From assembly GCA_008704415.1 (NCBI GenBank), contig VXIS01000125.1, positions 1 to 64,000 on the forward strand: 64,000 bases of DNA. The letters run 5' to 3'. Every line of letters begins with the position of its first letter. The first letter of the stretch is position 1. Under the pieces are notes generated by a model that was not told the DNA's origin, searched no databases, and worked only from the letters and a program-made list of their open reading frames with translations. The translations under genes were made by a program, and so were the position numbers. Shown here piece by piece: positions 44,822 through 55,537 of the stretch. Source of the DNA: Sphaerosporella brunnea. Lineage: Eukaryota; Ascomycota; Pezizomycetes; Pezizales; Pyronemataceae.

Positions 44822-46150
44822 ATGAGTGATTCCACGATGGAGGAGTATCTCGACAACCCTTGGGCAACGAGGGAAGAGCACCAACAGCAGCAGGCGTCGA
44901 TGACTCGACGACAGTATGAGGAAAAACAGCGAGCGCACGAGGCAGCTATGTATGCGCAGCAACAGACCGCTCCGGGCGCATACGCTCAGCAGCAGCAGGC
45001 GGACCCAGCTGTTGAGGACCTCGGTGCCCGCTTTTCTGGACTCGGCTACCTGACACAGCGAGACATCGAGGAGCAGCGAATGAAGCAGGAGAGAATCCGT
45101 CGCCTGCGCGCGCAGCAGGATGCCGGCAACGATCTACACCGTCAGATGGGCGGTTCGGGATGGGGTGGCGGCGGAGCTTGGGGTGGCGGCGGCCGCGGCA
45201 GAGCTTGGAATGGGGATCGCGCCTTCGACGGTGGTTCTGGAGGACTGGGTGGCGGTTGGGGACCTCGTATGGACCAGCCGCATCCGATGCGCTTCCCGGA
45301 GTCCGAGCCTTCCGTCAACATCACCGAGTGGATGGTGAAGCATCACCTCAAGATGAACGACGTCCCGCGCTTCGATGGTCAAATCGGCTTGGAGAACCTC
45401 CGAAAATGGCATATGGACGTTGAACACTTTGCGAAGATTGCTGGCCTGAGCGAGATGGCGACAATCAACCTTGCCTGGACCAGATTTGGCTCGTCTGTGC
45501 TGGAATGGTTCCAGGATGCGCTGTGGAAGGACTTTGGAATCGCCTACCTACCTCAGCATCAATATCCATTTTCCTGGGAGGATCTGAAAGCCAAGATGAC
45601 CGATGTCTTCGCACCTGCATTTTCCAGTACCCATGTATGGAAGCAGCTGAGCGACCTGAAGAGAAAGCACGGTTATGAGGGAACCAAGAGTTACATCACC
45701 CGCTTCCTAGAACTAGCGAAGACCCCCTACAATGTCTGCCAGGGCGATTGCGCTTGGGAAATCCTCTATGGCAACCTTAGTTCGGATGAACGACTGTGCG
45801 TCAACACTATCTGCGTTCAGAACGCCGAATTGCGCCGACGGACAACCATGCAGACTATCTTGAATTCTGTCGACCAAACCATGCTCGCAACTGCAGCGGT
45901 TGGTGCTGCGGTGACCACCACACCAATGGACCTCACCGCGCTGTCCAAGGCGGGTGACTCCAAGAAGGGAGACTGCTCACGTTGCGGCGGCGTGGGACAT
46001 TGGGCTTGGAAATGTGGTACCCCCCGCAACTGGAAGCCCGGACAGAAAATCGACAAGCCTCCAAGAGGGGAGGGAGACAAGAAGCTCAACAACACGGAGG
46101 CGACGCTCGAGGAGACCGCCAACTCGGAGGAGACGGCGGGAAAAGCCTGA
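44822..46150 (+). CDS. Intact retrotransposon Gag protein (442 aa)
   Basis: From the ATG at 44822 (MSDSTMEEYLDNPW) the protein has a Gln-rich coiled N-region, a Gly/Trp-rich linker near residues 115-145 and a Ty3-type capsid domain at about 160-330. The capsid carries VPRFDGQIG, ENLRKWHMDVEHF, LAWTRFGSSVLEWFQD and the SYITRFLELA motif. A CCHC knuckle (CSRCGGVGHWAWKC) follows at about 385-398, then an acidic tail. The frame has no stop or shift. It would form a particle and bind element RNA, relying on pol from another element. Upstream in-frame Met codons from 44624 overlap the LTR and are unlikely starts. A domesticated gag gene is an alternative. Confidence 0.8.
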   Translation: MSDSTMEEYLDNPWATREEHQQQQASMTRRQYEEKQRAHEAAMYAQQQTAPGAYAQQQQADPAVEDLGARFSGLGYLTQRDIEEQRMKQERIRRLRAQQDAGNDLHRQMGGSGWGGGGAWGGGGRGRAWNGDRAFDGGSGGLGGGWGPRMDQPHPMRFPESEPSVNITEWMVKHHLKMNDVPRFDGQIGLENLRKWHMDVEHFAKIAGLSEMATINLAWTRFGSSVLEWFQDALWKDFGIAYLPQHQYPFSWEDLKAKMTDVFAPAFSSTHVWKQLSDLKRKHGYEGTKSYITRFLELAKTPYNVCQGDCAWEILYGNLSSDERLCVNTICVQNAELRRRTTMQTILNSVDQTMLATAAVGAAVTTTPMDLTALSKAGDSKKGDCSRCGGVGHWAWKCGTPRNWKPGQKIDKPPRGEGDKKLNNTEATLEETANSEETAGKA

Positions 46151-46481
46151 GGGGAGTAGCGGAGTGCACTACCCCCCGTCGAAAACGCAAGGAGAGAATA
46201 ACTGTACTAGATAGTATTGAAGCAAGGCGGACGACGAATTGCTCTCAGCAGTCCCACGCATGTATCGACCAATCAATGAGAAGAAAAAGCGCAAGGAGAA
46301 AGAACGGGTGGAGGGGACCCGACGCAGTGCGCGGTTGAGAGAAGCCGCGGCCTTCATGGTAGATCTTGGTCTGGTAACGGCGGCAGTGGAAGCGGAGGAT
46401 CTCAAATGATACTTTGGGCAGGCGAGAAGTTTTTCGCACGATTTTGACGGGCGCAGGAGCCTTTTTGCGGAGGGAGATGGA

Positions 46482-46588
46482 TGTAGGGCGTACTTAGGGT
46501 TGATACCTGGTGGGGTTGAAGGCACACCTTGGCGCGCATGTACTTAGCTCTCTCGCTCTCTCTCTCTTATATATACACATTACGACCA
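46482..46588 (+). repeat. 3' LTR (107 bp)
   Basis: It begins TGTAGGGCGTACTTAGGG after a purine tract and ends ACCA. Its first 42 bp are identical to a minus-strand sequence at 53683-53642, which shows that a related LTR family exists nearby. Confidence 0.7.
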
Positions 46589-48407
46589 TGATGTTGCTCC
46601 ATTCCCCATAGCGCATTATCCCTGCATCCGCTGGAAGCCCGCCAGCCCGCCTGTCTTTTCGATCAGCCCCACGGGCGGGCTGGCTATTAGCAACACTGGC
46701 CTATTAACGGAACTAGGCTCGCCTGGCTGGCACGATCCCTCCTCGTGCGTAACTTCAAAGTACCTAAGCGTGGAGGAATGAGGTGAGTAATCCCTTTTCC
46801 GAGGCAGTTCCTGAAGAAAAAAAAAGCCGCTCTCCGACTCCAAAACAGCGGCCCCCGATGAACATCGTTAACCACTACGGTGCTTCATACCATCACGAAC
46901 ATCGATTACCGAACCGAAGCGGGGAAAGCGCCGAACGTGTGCCCGAACCTCCGGGAGATCGACGTCTAGTTTCCAGATCCGTTCGGTGCATGACGTCGGG
47001 CACGGACAGGCGGAACATGTTATGTACTTCCCAGAAACCGGCTCGAACAGAGTGAAGAAGAGGGTTATTGCTCACAGTTGAGGAGCAACGAGTGAGATCC
47101 TGTGCACGGATCCGTCCGGAACAAACGTATCCTCATCATCCCAGCAGCCGCCACACTGCCGAATCCCATTCTCTCACAGCGACGAAAACACAGGCTCATG
47201 GTAGATCCCCAAAATCAAGAATCTCGCGCCGATCCTCCGTCTTCAAAGCCCCACACCACAAAATCACCACCTGAAATCTCGAGCAACAACCACAATACCC
47301 CTCACAAGAATCCCTAGCCCGCGCACAACTATCAACTAGGTAGACAAATGCGAAACTAGGGCCATTGCTAGCCCGATGCTAGGAGACGAGACAAAGCGGC
47401 GCACCCGCCGTTTATGCCGTGGTTTACGACGGTGGCGTTGAGTGGGGGCATCTTTTGCCATGGCGGCCTGGTGAGTTGGCCCTTTGTTGCCAACGGGGAG
47501 CAGCTGGTTAATGGCATTGGGGAACAGATCTGGGGTAGGCCGGGTTTTTAGATGCAGGCTGATGGGAGACGGAAAGGGTATGTTGAATGTATTCGAATAC
47601 GCGTACAATTGCGAAAACGGCCATCCACTTCCAATAAACTTGTGCAATCTTATACAGATTACTTCCGTGTAGGCTAATATGTGAACTTTTGATGCTACAA
47701 TATATGAACCGATCATTGTCAGTATTTTGGGGGCTTAGGCTCCCTGGCGCCTTCAGAATGTCTATGATCATGCAGGCTCCAAATAATCTGGGGAATGAGT
47801 GCCTGCTCCAGAAAGTCAATTTCGAATTCGTTCATTCCTGCTTGTTGCGGTGGTTGGATTCCTTCATACCCGGAGATTCGTATATCTGTTATCCTGCCTA
47901 CCAGATTGTACCAGCGACGGCCAGGCCGGCCAGCCGACCAAACAAAGATTGGTTTTCATAATGGAGTGCAGTTTCGCGGTTTGGTCCCCTGCATATATGG
48001 TGGAGTGGGTATAACCAGCCGCCTCGTTTGCGATATTGAACACCTCCAAGTTCTCTAATCCGGGAACACATCGGAGCAGATTCTCTACGGTAGATCCTCA
48101 ACTTTGGACTCAGTCGTAAGTGGTTGTGTTTTTGGTGCGTATTTGGAGCATCGGCTGCTCGGCCGGCCGGGCTGGATATCTGCTCGACAGGATAGACATT
48201 TATCGGATAAGGCAGATAATATCCCGAAACTAACCAACCGGATCCCGTTAGCTGCCGATCCCTTCTCGGATAATGCCGCCACCAAAAATAGCTAGCTCCC
48301 CCAACCCCACTCAACTCGGTATATCCATTTCCGAGGCATTATCCACCCTCAATCACCATCATCATCATCATCACCATGTCTCCACCCAGCACTCCCATCG
48401 CGACACG
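46589..48407. other. No recognised gene
   Basis: A hAT-MITE-like piece lies at 46625-46690 and an inverted-element-like end (GGCCGGCC...GCTCGACAGGATAGA) at 48160-48200, similar to 9896-9940. The last 100 bp hold a CATCAT run before the amidohydrolase start. Confidence 0.35.
46625..46690. mobile_element. hAT-MITE fragment
   Basis: The right end GGCTATTAGCAACACTG mirrors the family TIR, and the inner GGGCGGGCTGGC pairs with GCCAGCCCGCC on the left. No 8-bp duplication recognised. Confidence 0.5.
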
Positions 48408-49441
48408 ATGCCTCGACTGATAGACTCGCACACGCACCACTATCTCGCCTCGCACCTCGGAGAGCTATCATGGATGACCGCGTCCTCCCCGCTTAACGGG
48501 CAATTCTCGCCGGCCGAACTCAGCGCCGCCTCCGCCGCATCGCCACCCGACGGCTACATCTTCGTCGAAACCGATCGCGCGTACCCCTCCCTGCAGAACC
48601 TGCAGTACCCGCTCAACGAAATAAGCTTTGCTCTCTCCCTCCGGCGGCAGCCGGGGCTGCGGTTGGTAGGAATGGTGCCGTTCGCGCCGGTGCCGCTGGG
48701 AAGGGAGGAGATGGAAGCGTGGTGGGCGGCTGCGAAGGCGCTGGGTGCAGAGGGCGAAGTGGAGGAGATGGTGAAGGGGGTTAGGTACTTGGTGCAGGAC
48801 AAGCCGGCGGGCACGATGGCGGGGATGGTGGAGGGGGTGCGATGGGCGCTCGAGAGAGGGCTGGCGTTTGATTTGGGGGTGGATTTTCACAGGAGGGGGA
48901 GGGAGCAGTTGGTGGAGGCGGTGGCGATGTTGGAGAAGGTTTTTGAGGGCGGGGAAGAGAGGGGGTGGGTTGTGCTCGGTTCGTTATCTCCCCCGGTGTT
49001 TTCTGAAGAGGGGCTGATAAGAAGGTAGATCACTTGGGGAAACCCAACCTTACATCCCCGGCGCATTGGGACGGCAGCTTTTCCACCTGGTCGGGTGCGT
49101 TGGCAGAAATCGCCGCCTTCCCGCGCGTGGCGGTAAAGTTCTCGGGGGTGTTTTCGGAACTGGATAAGGAAGTAGACGATGTAGTCGAACGCGTTTTCCC
49201 ATGGGTGAAGGAGGTGTTTGGACACTTCGGCGCTGAGAGGGTGATGTGGGGCTCCGATTGGCCCGTTTGTGAGATTGGCCATGGCGAGATGAAGGGGAAG
49301 GAGCGGCAACAGGAGGCATGGGCGGCTTGGAAGGAGGTCAGTGAGAAGCTGTTGGAGAAGCTCGTGGAGGAGGGCGTTATCACGGAGGCACAAATGGCGG
49401 ATGTGTGGGGTGAGGTGGCGGCGAGGGTTTATGGGCTGTGA
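48408..49441 (+). CDS. Amidohydrolase family 2 (lactonase/PDC-hydrolase-like)
   Basis: Exons: 48408-48978 and 49029-49441. The 50-bp intron runs GTTCGT...GGTAG and the CTCG|AT join gives VVLDHLGKPNL. The product is 327 aa, a typical length. Metal-site motifs are present: DSHTHHY at the N-terminus (HxH), DHLGKP in the middle and WGSDWPV near the C-terminus, whose Asp is catalytic. This TIM-barrel family includes lactonases and decarboxylases; the exact substrate is open. An in-frame upstream extension starting at 48273 includes a His run and was rejected in favour of the ATG just before the metal motif. The donor GTTCGT is unusual, but the frame and motif demand it. Confidence 0.87.
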
Positions 49442-49706
49442 GAAGACTGGGAATAATGCGGTCTACCGGCGCATAATAATCTGCGGCGCTACAGAAAGTT
49501 CACTTTCTGTAGCCAAATAAAGATGTTATGCACCTGCGTCGAGTGTGAACGTGTACCGACAGTTCGTATGCCGGTATCCGTGGCCAGAGCCAAAGCTGCA
49601 GCAAGCAATATCCACAGTACGAGGTCCCATGGTCTCTTAACCTGCACCTACAGCCTGAACAATGATAAAGCCTGCCATTGCATCTTTCTCTATCCTACAG
49701 CCCAAA

Positions 49707-50336
49707 ATGCCTTTCCGCCTATCCTTACTCCTCCTGCTCATCCCGTTCACCAACGCCTGCACCCCCGCTCCCACGCCGCTCCCAAACCCCACCATCACCG
49801 CCCCCTTCGCGCTCGAAGTGCACAACACCACCTACCCGCAGGTCCATAAGCGGCGACTGAACTTCTGGAAAGCCGGCGGGGGCGACAACCATCTGTTTCT
49901 CTCTCCAGCCGGGGACGCGGTGTCCAACCACACGCTGTTGTCGGGGGTTCTGACCAACACCGAGTGGTGGGAGGGGAAGAACGTCATTATCCGTGCGGTT
50001 GTTAACGGCGAGTATACGGCGTACGACAATACGACGAAGATGTTTATGACGCAGAGGAATGATCCGCGGGCGGCTTTTGAGGTGTGGGACGGCTGCGATC
50101 CGGATAGTGACCTGGGGAAGTTGGTGTTGAGGTTGAAGGGTGGGGATGCGGTTTGTGTGCGTCCGGCTAGTGGGGAGCGGTGGGAGTTTCGGTTTTCGGG
50201 GAAGGGCAATACGAAAGGTAGGTTTTGCTGGCTGTTGGGGATGTCCATGGCTGATGATGTTAGATGCTGGTTGCGTACATGTGGAATTGGGAGTAGTGTT
50301 TTCGTAGCAGTCACAGAGCTGTGGGGCGCGCAGTAG
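49707..50336 (+). CDS. Small secreted protein, unknown function
   Basis: The start MPFRLSLLLLLIPFTNAC gives a clear signal peptide cut near residue 17. The mature part has scattered Cys, several N-glycosylation sequons (HNTT, SNHT, DNTT) and motifs such as NFWKAGGGDNHLFL and GGDAVCVRP. A donor-like GTAGGT at 50218 and an acceptor CACAG at 50312-50316 define a 99-bp intron. Its removal or retention both keep frame and reach the same ELWGAQ end, giving 176 or 209 aa. The spliced form is more compact and I prefer it. No named family recognised; a cell-wall or apoplastic role is only a guess. Confidence 0.6.
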   Translation: MPFRLSLLLLLIPFTNACTPAPTPLPNPTITAPFALEVHNTTYPQVHKRRLNFWKAGGGDNHLFLSPAGDAVSNHTLLSGVLTNTEWWEGKNVIIRAVVNGEYTAYDNTTKMFMTQRNDPRAAFEVWDGCDPDSDLGKLVLRLKGGDAVCVRPASGERWEFRFSGKGNTKGRFCWLLGMSMADDVRCWLRTCGIGSSVFVAVTELWGAQ

Positions 50337-50526
50337 TCATATGAGAACAAAGTCACAAATCGAAGAGAGTAGTATCTAATTGCCGCTCAAAACAGAGGAA
50401 ATATCAGTCCTGGACGTAAGTCCAAATTCAAAATATATCACTCATTACCAATGCAACTAGCACTAGCACTTAAAATTCTAAAATATTCCTCCAAATCAAG
50501 CCACAAAAGTAAGACGCACACTAAGC

Positions 50527-51697
50527 TTACTTCAAATACGTCGTATCCACCCAGCTAGCATAATTACTACCAAGCACAGCCTCAATCGTCACTGGTTCGG
50601 TCAGCTTCCCCGAAAAGGCAGCCTTCATAAAAAGTTTCATCAGCAGGAGCTCTCTCCCAAGCCCAGGAGAAAACTTACACGCGTTCCTTGTGCACCAGCT
50701 CCTGTATTCCCAAACTCGCGGAAGAAAACATGATCGGTATTTGGGGTTCCAGTGGTCCAGATGGTCCATCCAGCGCTGTTGACAACATCTGTCATGTACG
50801 TGTTTTGCACCACCACTAACACCGATCAGCCACTGAAACATCCACAAACCAGCATGAGATAGGACATACCTCGCGCATAGTTCCTCCACGGCCTGCCCAA
50901 ATACGTGCTCCCCGCCTTTACGGTCTTATTGATTGCCCTGATATCCGACTGATCAATCACAAAATAGCTCGGATTAGACGCCGAATCCCTTCCACTAGCC
51001 GTGACAAATCCCTGGCCCTTGATCCTAATATCGGCCCGCGAGAACCACGCCCTCGCATTCAGCCCAAAGATGAAATCCACGGCGCCATCGATGTAGCACT
51101 TGGCGTATATCTGGTTCCCCTTGTTGGCAAGGATCGTGTCTTGATACCCCATAAACCCGACTCCATAAAACCCCTGCTTATCCGCTTCCGCCGACACCGC
51201 CAGCGCCTGCCGCCCCGCTCCGCGCGTGTTCTCGAGGTTGATGTTGTAAACCTGCAATCCTACGTTCCACGCCCGGAGAGTGGCAGTGAGATCGTTGCTG
51301 GGCTGATCGTCTTGAGAACGGCCTTGGGTGATGGTTACGGTGTTGGAGTGGTAGCTGGAGGTGTTGGTGGTGTAGCCGTAGATGGTGAGTTGGGCGGTGC
51401 GTGCGGGGATGTAGACTTGTTCTTTGTAGGTGCCCGGGTAGATGAAGATGCATTGCGAGGCGGTGGCGGTGGAAGATAAGGAGTTGACAGCGGCTTGCAC
51501 CTTGGGGGGTTTGTCAGTAGCGGTCAAGTTCGAATAGTGGGAGTGCGTACTGTGGTGAAATGGCCTGAGGATGGCGAGGCGTTGACGACAACACAACCGG
51601 CTGGCGGTGACGTCCTGGACAAGGTCGATCTTCGGATTGCACCGGCATTGGCAAGGCTGAGAAGGCCGAGCAGCACTGAACTCAACTTGAAAAACAT
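50527..51697 (-). CDS. Pectin methylesterase (CE8)
   Basis: Exons on the minus strand: 51697-51551, 51500-50870, 50815-50679 and 50622-50527. Introns run GTACGC...CCAAG, GTATGT...GTTAG and GTAAGT...TGAAG; the product is 336 aa. A signal peptide (MFFKLSSVLLGLLSLANAGA) marks it as secreted. The right-handed beta-helix catalytic set is intact: GYQDT (Gln and Asp), then IDGAVDFIFG (second Asp), and YLGRPWRNYARVV (Arg). It removes methyl groups from pectin, preparing it for lyases and polygalacturonases. The start is the ATG before the signal peptide; the open frame reaches further upstream only through TTG. Confidence 0.94.
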
Positions 51698-52617
51698 ACT
51701 GAAAAGCAAAACCGAGGAAACGAGCGACGTCTAACTTGCTGAGAGAGGGAAAAAAGAGATTCTCAACATGGCGGGGTTTATACTTATACCTCAATGGAAT
51801 CGCTTTCCGCCGAATTGAAACATAAGTCACATCACTTCGGTGCATGGACATTCGCCTGTTTCATCCATTAGAAGGAGGAACTTTGGCTTCGCCTTCACTT
51901 CGGCCGATATGGCCACGGCCACGAAAGAAGAGACGGAAGGAAATTGAGTTCGGGCCCGTGAGGGGAGCTGCAGATCTAGAGCGTGCAAGGATTCGTGACT
52001 TGCGGGGGAATTAATCCGGGGCGAAAGTCTCGGTCTCTGGACTTGGATCTGGTATGAAAAGGCGGGTACAATTGAGTACGCCCCATACAAATGCCCGAAG
52101 GTTCTATACTGACGGCCTCGATATCACTACAAATGGCTGACCAGAACAAACAGTCAACGGGTCGGTGGAATTGCCTTGGTTGTTCCCTTGCCGACCCGTG
52201 AGTTTGACAAACTTCTTTCTTTGTGGTTTTTGAGAAACAGCATCAATTATTTTTATCCCACTGGCTCGCTTCCCCACTATGTAGTGTTCCTGAAATTATT
52301 GCAGAAATGAGTGAATTTTGCGTCAACATGTGTTGAAGCACATGTGTTGAAACACTGGATTTCGTGAGATAGAGTATTTTCTAGCTAGGTGGGAAGGCGG
52401 GCTTTTATGTGATGATGTACCGGGGTTACTCAGCGTGCCGAAACCACAAGCGAGAGGGGTAGCTCAGTCACTGCGCCACGGGCTTGGGCGCCTGCATGCT
52501 TGCAATACAGAAAGCCGCTCCAACAAAAAACTTCTCTGGGGTGTGGTTATATAAGACTAGTTTTTACTGCTTGCGTGATTGACGTTATCACATGACCTCT
52601 GACACGTTTTTAAAATC
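51698..52617. other. Esterase upstream region, no gene seen
   Basis: The esterase promoter should lie here. A tRNA-like word GGGGTAGCTCAGTCACTGCG at 52456-52475 lacks a B box. Confidence 0.35.
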
Positions 52618-53314
52618 GGTAAAAGTCGTATATACCACAGTTTTAAAGGTCTGTTTCCTATGTACCACACTTTTCCGTGTCAATCAATTTTAGCGAGTGA
52701 TGTTTCGCACGTTCACGCTACACTCAGACCTTGCACACATACTGCTAGCACCTTACTTCAGCGGTTGTAAAGACTCTGTATAGCCTATATATACCCGGGC
52801 AACACTCGTCCCTGCAATCGGGAGCTGCGCTGGCTCAGTGCAGGTAGTCCGCTTGTGACACTGTGTGCATCGCTGACCTAGTCCACCCGTTGCCCGCCGC
52901 CCGCTTCCCGCTGCGCCGCGCTTTGAATTGATCAAGCGAGCGTGTCGAAGCGTTGACCTTTTTCCACCTGCTTCCGATCGGGTGAGCTCCCACTACAAGC
53001 GCTTGGCGACCCTACGGCGGTGCTCTGGCTTTCAGCCTTAGGCGGCATTACCGGGACCGGATATGTCGCGGCGGCAGCGGTAGATCAACGGGCCGTAAGT
53101 TTATGGGGGAGGTTGCACGGGCCTAAGTGGGGCGTCGCGCAGACCGATACAGGAGGTTACGCGGACTGAGGTGTAAGGATTCGTCGGAGGCGGGCGGGTG
53201 ATCACAGAATATCAGTCGCGTTGCTAAAAGTGAGGTATTTTTGATTAACACGGAAAAGTGTGGTAGACAGGAAATAGACCTTTGAAACTGTGGTATTTAA
53301 GACTTTCTTTTACC
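52618..53314. mobile_element. 697-bp element with ~88-bp terminal inverted repeats
   Basis: The ends read GGTAAAAG and CTTTTACC. The termini then match for about 80-88 bp with few changes (ATACCACAGTTT(T/C)AAAGGTCT, TACCACACTTTTCCGTGT). The ~510-bp interior is GC-richer and without a transposase frame. No target duplication is clear. The right end abuts a truncated LTR-type sequence. Confidence 0.8.
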
Positions 53315-53683
53315 TGTATGCATCATTTCGGCGTGAGTGATACCCTGTGATGCATCGCCCGAGAGCACACTTGAGTTGCCTTCGGGATAGAACTGAAGTT
53401 GCTCTGGTTGACTGTCAGGTTCAGAGGGAGGAGTTAGAGCAACCAGCTGTTGACGGTAGCAGCGACTCTGAGCGCTCAAGGGCTCTTTTCCTGGGTATAA
53501 CTTTTGGCAAGCTGGTGGCTTTGTCCTTTCCTTTGTTAATTCTAATTTGCTGCGATCATTTCTAGTGTTTTGGGTGGCAGCAGTTGACACGTAAGATAGT
53601 ATCAATAAAGCGGCGGACAGGGCGGGGAGGCTAGTTAGGCTGCCTTCAACCCCACCAGGTATCAACCCTAAGTACGCCCTACA
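53315..53683 (-). mobile_element. LTR-retrotransposon fragment (LTR start plus leader)
   Basis: On the minus strand it opens TGTAGGGCGTACTTAGGG at 53683. The first 42 bp are identical to the 3' LTR at 46482. It then runs through a different U3-like region and into a coding-like stretch (ELTKERTKPPACQKLYPG). It stops at the edge of the 52618-53314 element, which therefore probably inserted into or next to it. Confidence 0.5.
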
Positions 53684-53761
53684 CAACAGCTACACAGAAA
53701 CACTCTTCAGTTTACGACGTAACTAGGTCAAGCTGATGGTTGCATGACAAGTTCACCTCAG

Positions 53762-53875
53762 TTGAAAGTGCTTGGCAGCCCGGCAGCCAGCCCGTCGTGA
53801 TTGGAGACAGCCGGGCTGTTGCCTTTTGGCAGCCCGCCCGCACAGCCGGACTTTTTGGGCTGGATATAAGGAACA
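53762..53875. mobile_element. hAT-MITE-like copy
   Basis: GC-rich CAGCCCGG/GCCGGGCT words end in TTTTTGGGCTGGATATAAGGAACACTG, close to the right end of the complete copy at 35469. The left end AGTGCTTGGCAGCCCGG is degenerate and no target duplication is seen. Confidence 0.45.
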
Positions 53876-55170
53876 CTGCATAGGGCTTCCAGAATAAGGC
53901 TGGTTACAGGAGGGCGGATATCGAGAATATTATGGAATTCCGTGATGTGCGGTGTAATCGATACAGTGTTGGTGGTGATGACGACCGATTGGCACATATC
54001 GCAACGAAAGCATGGTCTCAAACGTTGGCAACGATTTGTTTCGCATGTCCAACGGACTCCCCAATAAATAAAAACTCCAAGCCATAAGTACAAGAAGACG
54101 ACGAACTCTCCCGATATGAATATAATCAGTCCCGCTTCCATCTCGCAACGTCCGCCCAGGCCTACACCAAAGCCAGCTCGTCAGTCCACATTCCCAATTT
54201 GAAGCACTCAAAGAGGACATGAAGAAAAAAAAAACCCCACCAAAGCGACACACAGCCCTCCCATGAATCCGGAGGTACCGATGATGACACCGATCCAGGA
54301 AGGCCCTGGGTCGGCTGACGCGGCACGGCGGGAAGCATCGGGGATGAGGTGGCCGTGACGACGGACCTGCTGTGTTCGTGCTCGCATGAGCTGTGGGCGG
54401 AAGAGGAGGCGAGGGTTCATCGTGGATTGGTGGTACAAGTTGAGCTGGAGTTGTGGGTGGCTTTCGACAGACCGCAAGAAGCTGAGGAGAGAGGGCTTTT
54501 TAAAAGAGGTGTGCCCTCAGCCACTTCCCACCGGCCACTGGGGATTTCGCAGCACACCCTCACCTGTGCGGGGAAGCAGGAAACATGTACCGATACATAT
54601 GTTATCGACACATTCACACTTATATGCGACAGATCGGTACGGTGTGATTGGTCCAGCCACGCGTTGATACACAAATCCTGGTCACCCCGCATTTTGCAGG
54701 GCCTGCCGCATTGGCGTGGTGTGGGGTACGGGAGCGCTTTGAAATCCAGGGGCTGGTGTGGTGGGGACATGTAGCAGTACCTTTCGATAAATGCCGTTAA
54801 ACTTCCCAGAACGGAAACAAGCAATCGCTGCCTAGTTTGTGCAAAGGGTAACACGAAGAGCGCAGTGATTGTGACGAGTGATACCTTGTGCTTATACAAG
54901 TTCAGCAGTCCCCTTCAATCTGTTTAATTCTAGCAGCAAACGCCCAAGGTGATAGAAAGGATGGCGACCGTAATACCCAGTATGTACTTGAGAGTTCTCC
55001 TAAGCAATCTTCCATCTGTTCTTTTCTGTCCCATAAATTTATAAAGACTGGTCTCCTCATTCAACACCTAGTTCTATAAGTTCCGGGAGTCTTGGGCACA
55101 GCCCAAGCGGGTGCATCAACATTAACAAGACTAATTATCATCAAAACACGAAACACTGGCCTTGAAAAAG
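53876..55170. other. Possible minus-strand membrane-protein exons, otherwise no gene
   Basis: On the minus strand a frame near 54420-54230 ends in a hydrophobic segment (IGVIIGTSGFMGGLCVALVGF). A frame from 54129 down carries a second one (IIFISGEFVVFLYLWLGVFIYW) followed by CFRCDMC. They could be exons of one two-helix protein, but no canonical intron joins them in frame. The rest is featureless. Confidence 0.25.
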
Positions 55171-55356
55171 ATGTGTGAATACGAGCATATCGTATATTCC
55201 TGCAATATTAATAATCACAAGTACTTGTGGGATTGCGAACGGGTGATCATGGCCTACGATCCCGAACGTGGACTGATAGAGTGTGAGCCGAACAGTCCGC
55301 ATTCAGCCACAAAGGGTAATCTCCGGGTCCCCTATCCTTGCGGAAAATGCCGTTAA
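55171..55356 (+). CDS. Small Cys-rich protein (61 aa)
   Basis: The ATG at 55171 gives MCEYEHIVYSCNINNHKY followed by an even spread of Cys (six in all) and a final CGKC. Short proteins starting MC-x-Y and ending with a CxxC pair are common in filamentous ascomycetes and have no assigned role. No signal peptide. Single exon, no context support. Confidence 0.4.
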   Translation: MCEYEHIVYSCNINNHKYLWDCERVIMAYDPERGLIECEPNSPHSATKGNLRVPYPCGKCR

Positions 55357-55537
55357 TCGGTTTTGGGCATACACTTGGAGTCGTGCAGCACGTTTTGTGT
55401 GATTGTTTCTTTACGGCAAACCTTTGAAATGCCATACCCGATCACCGAGCCACTCATTTTCACGTCTTCCTCTACCGCCACCCGTGCATGTTCCAACACT
55501 GGCACGTTCTAGCAACTCATCAGCTGCCGTCTGCTTC

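Larger units (their letters stand above)
44653..46588 (+). mobile_element. Gag-only LTR retrotransposon (TR-GAG-like)
   Basis: A 5' LTR piece (44653-44726) and a 3' LTR (46482-46588) share a 67-74-bp segment from GCACACCTTGGCGCGCATG to ATTACGACCA. Seven bases after the 5' LTR is a primer-site-like TGGTAGCAGCAC (44733-44744), matching the CUACCA 3' end of initiator tRNA. A purine tract GGAGGGAGATGGA (46469-46481) directly precedes the 3' LTR, which opens TGTAGGGCG. Between them lies one intact gag ORF and no pol. Element class TR-GAG is known from plants and fits this layout. The first ~40 bp of the 5' LTR are missing. Confidence 0.75.

Noticed and set aside
52450..52515. tRNA-like sequence with GGGGTAGCTCAGTC
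   Set aside because: An A-box-like word is present but no B box (GGTTCRANTCC) follows at proper spacing, and no acceptor stem forms.
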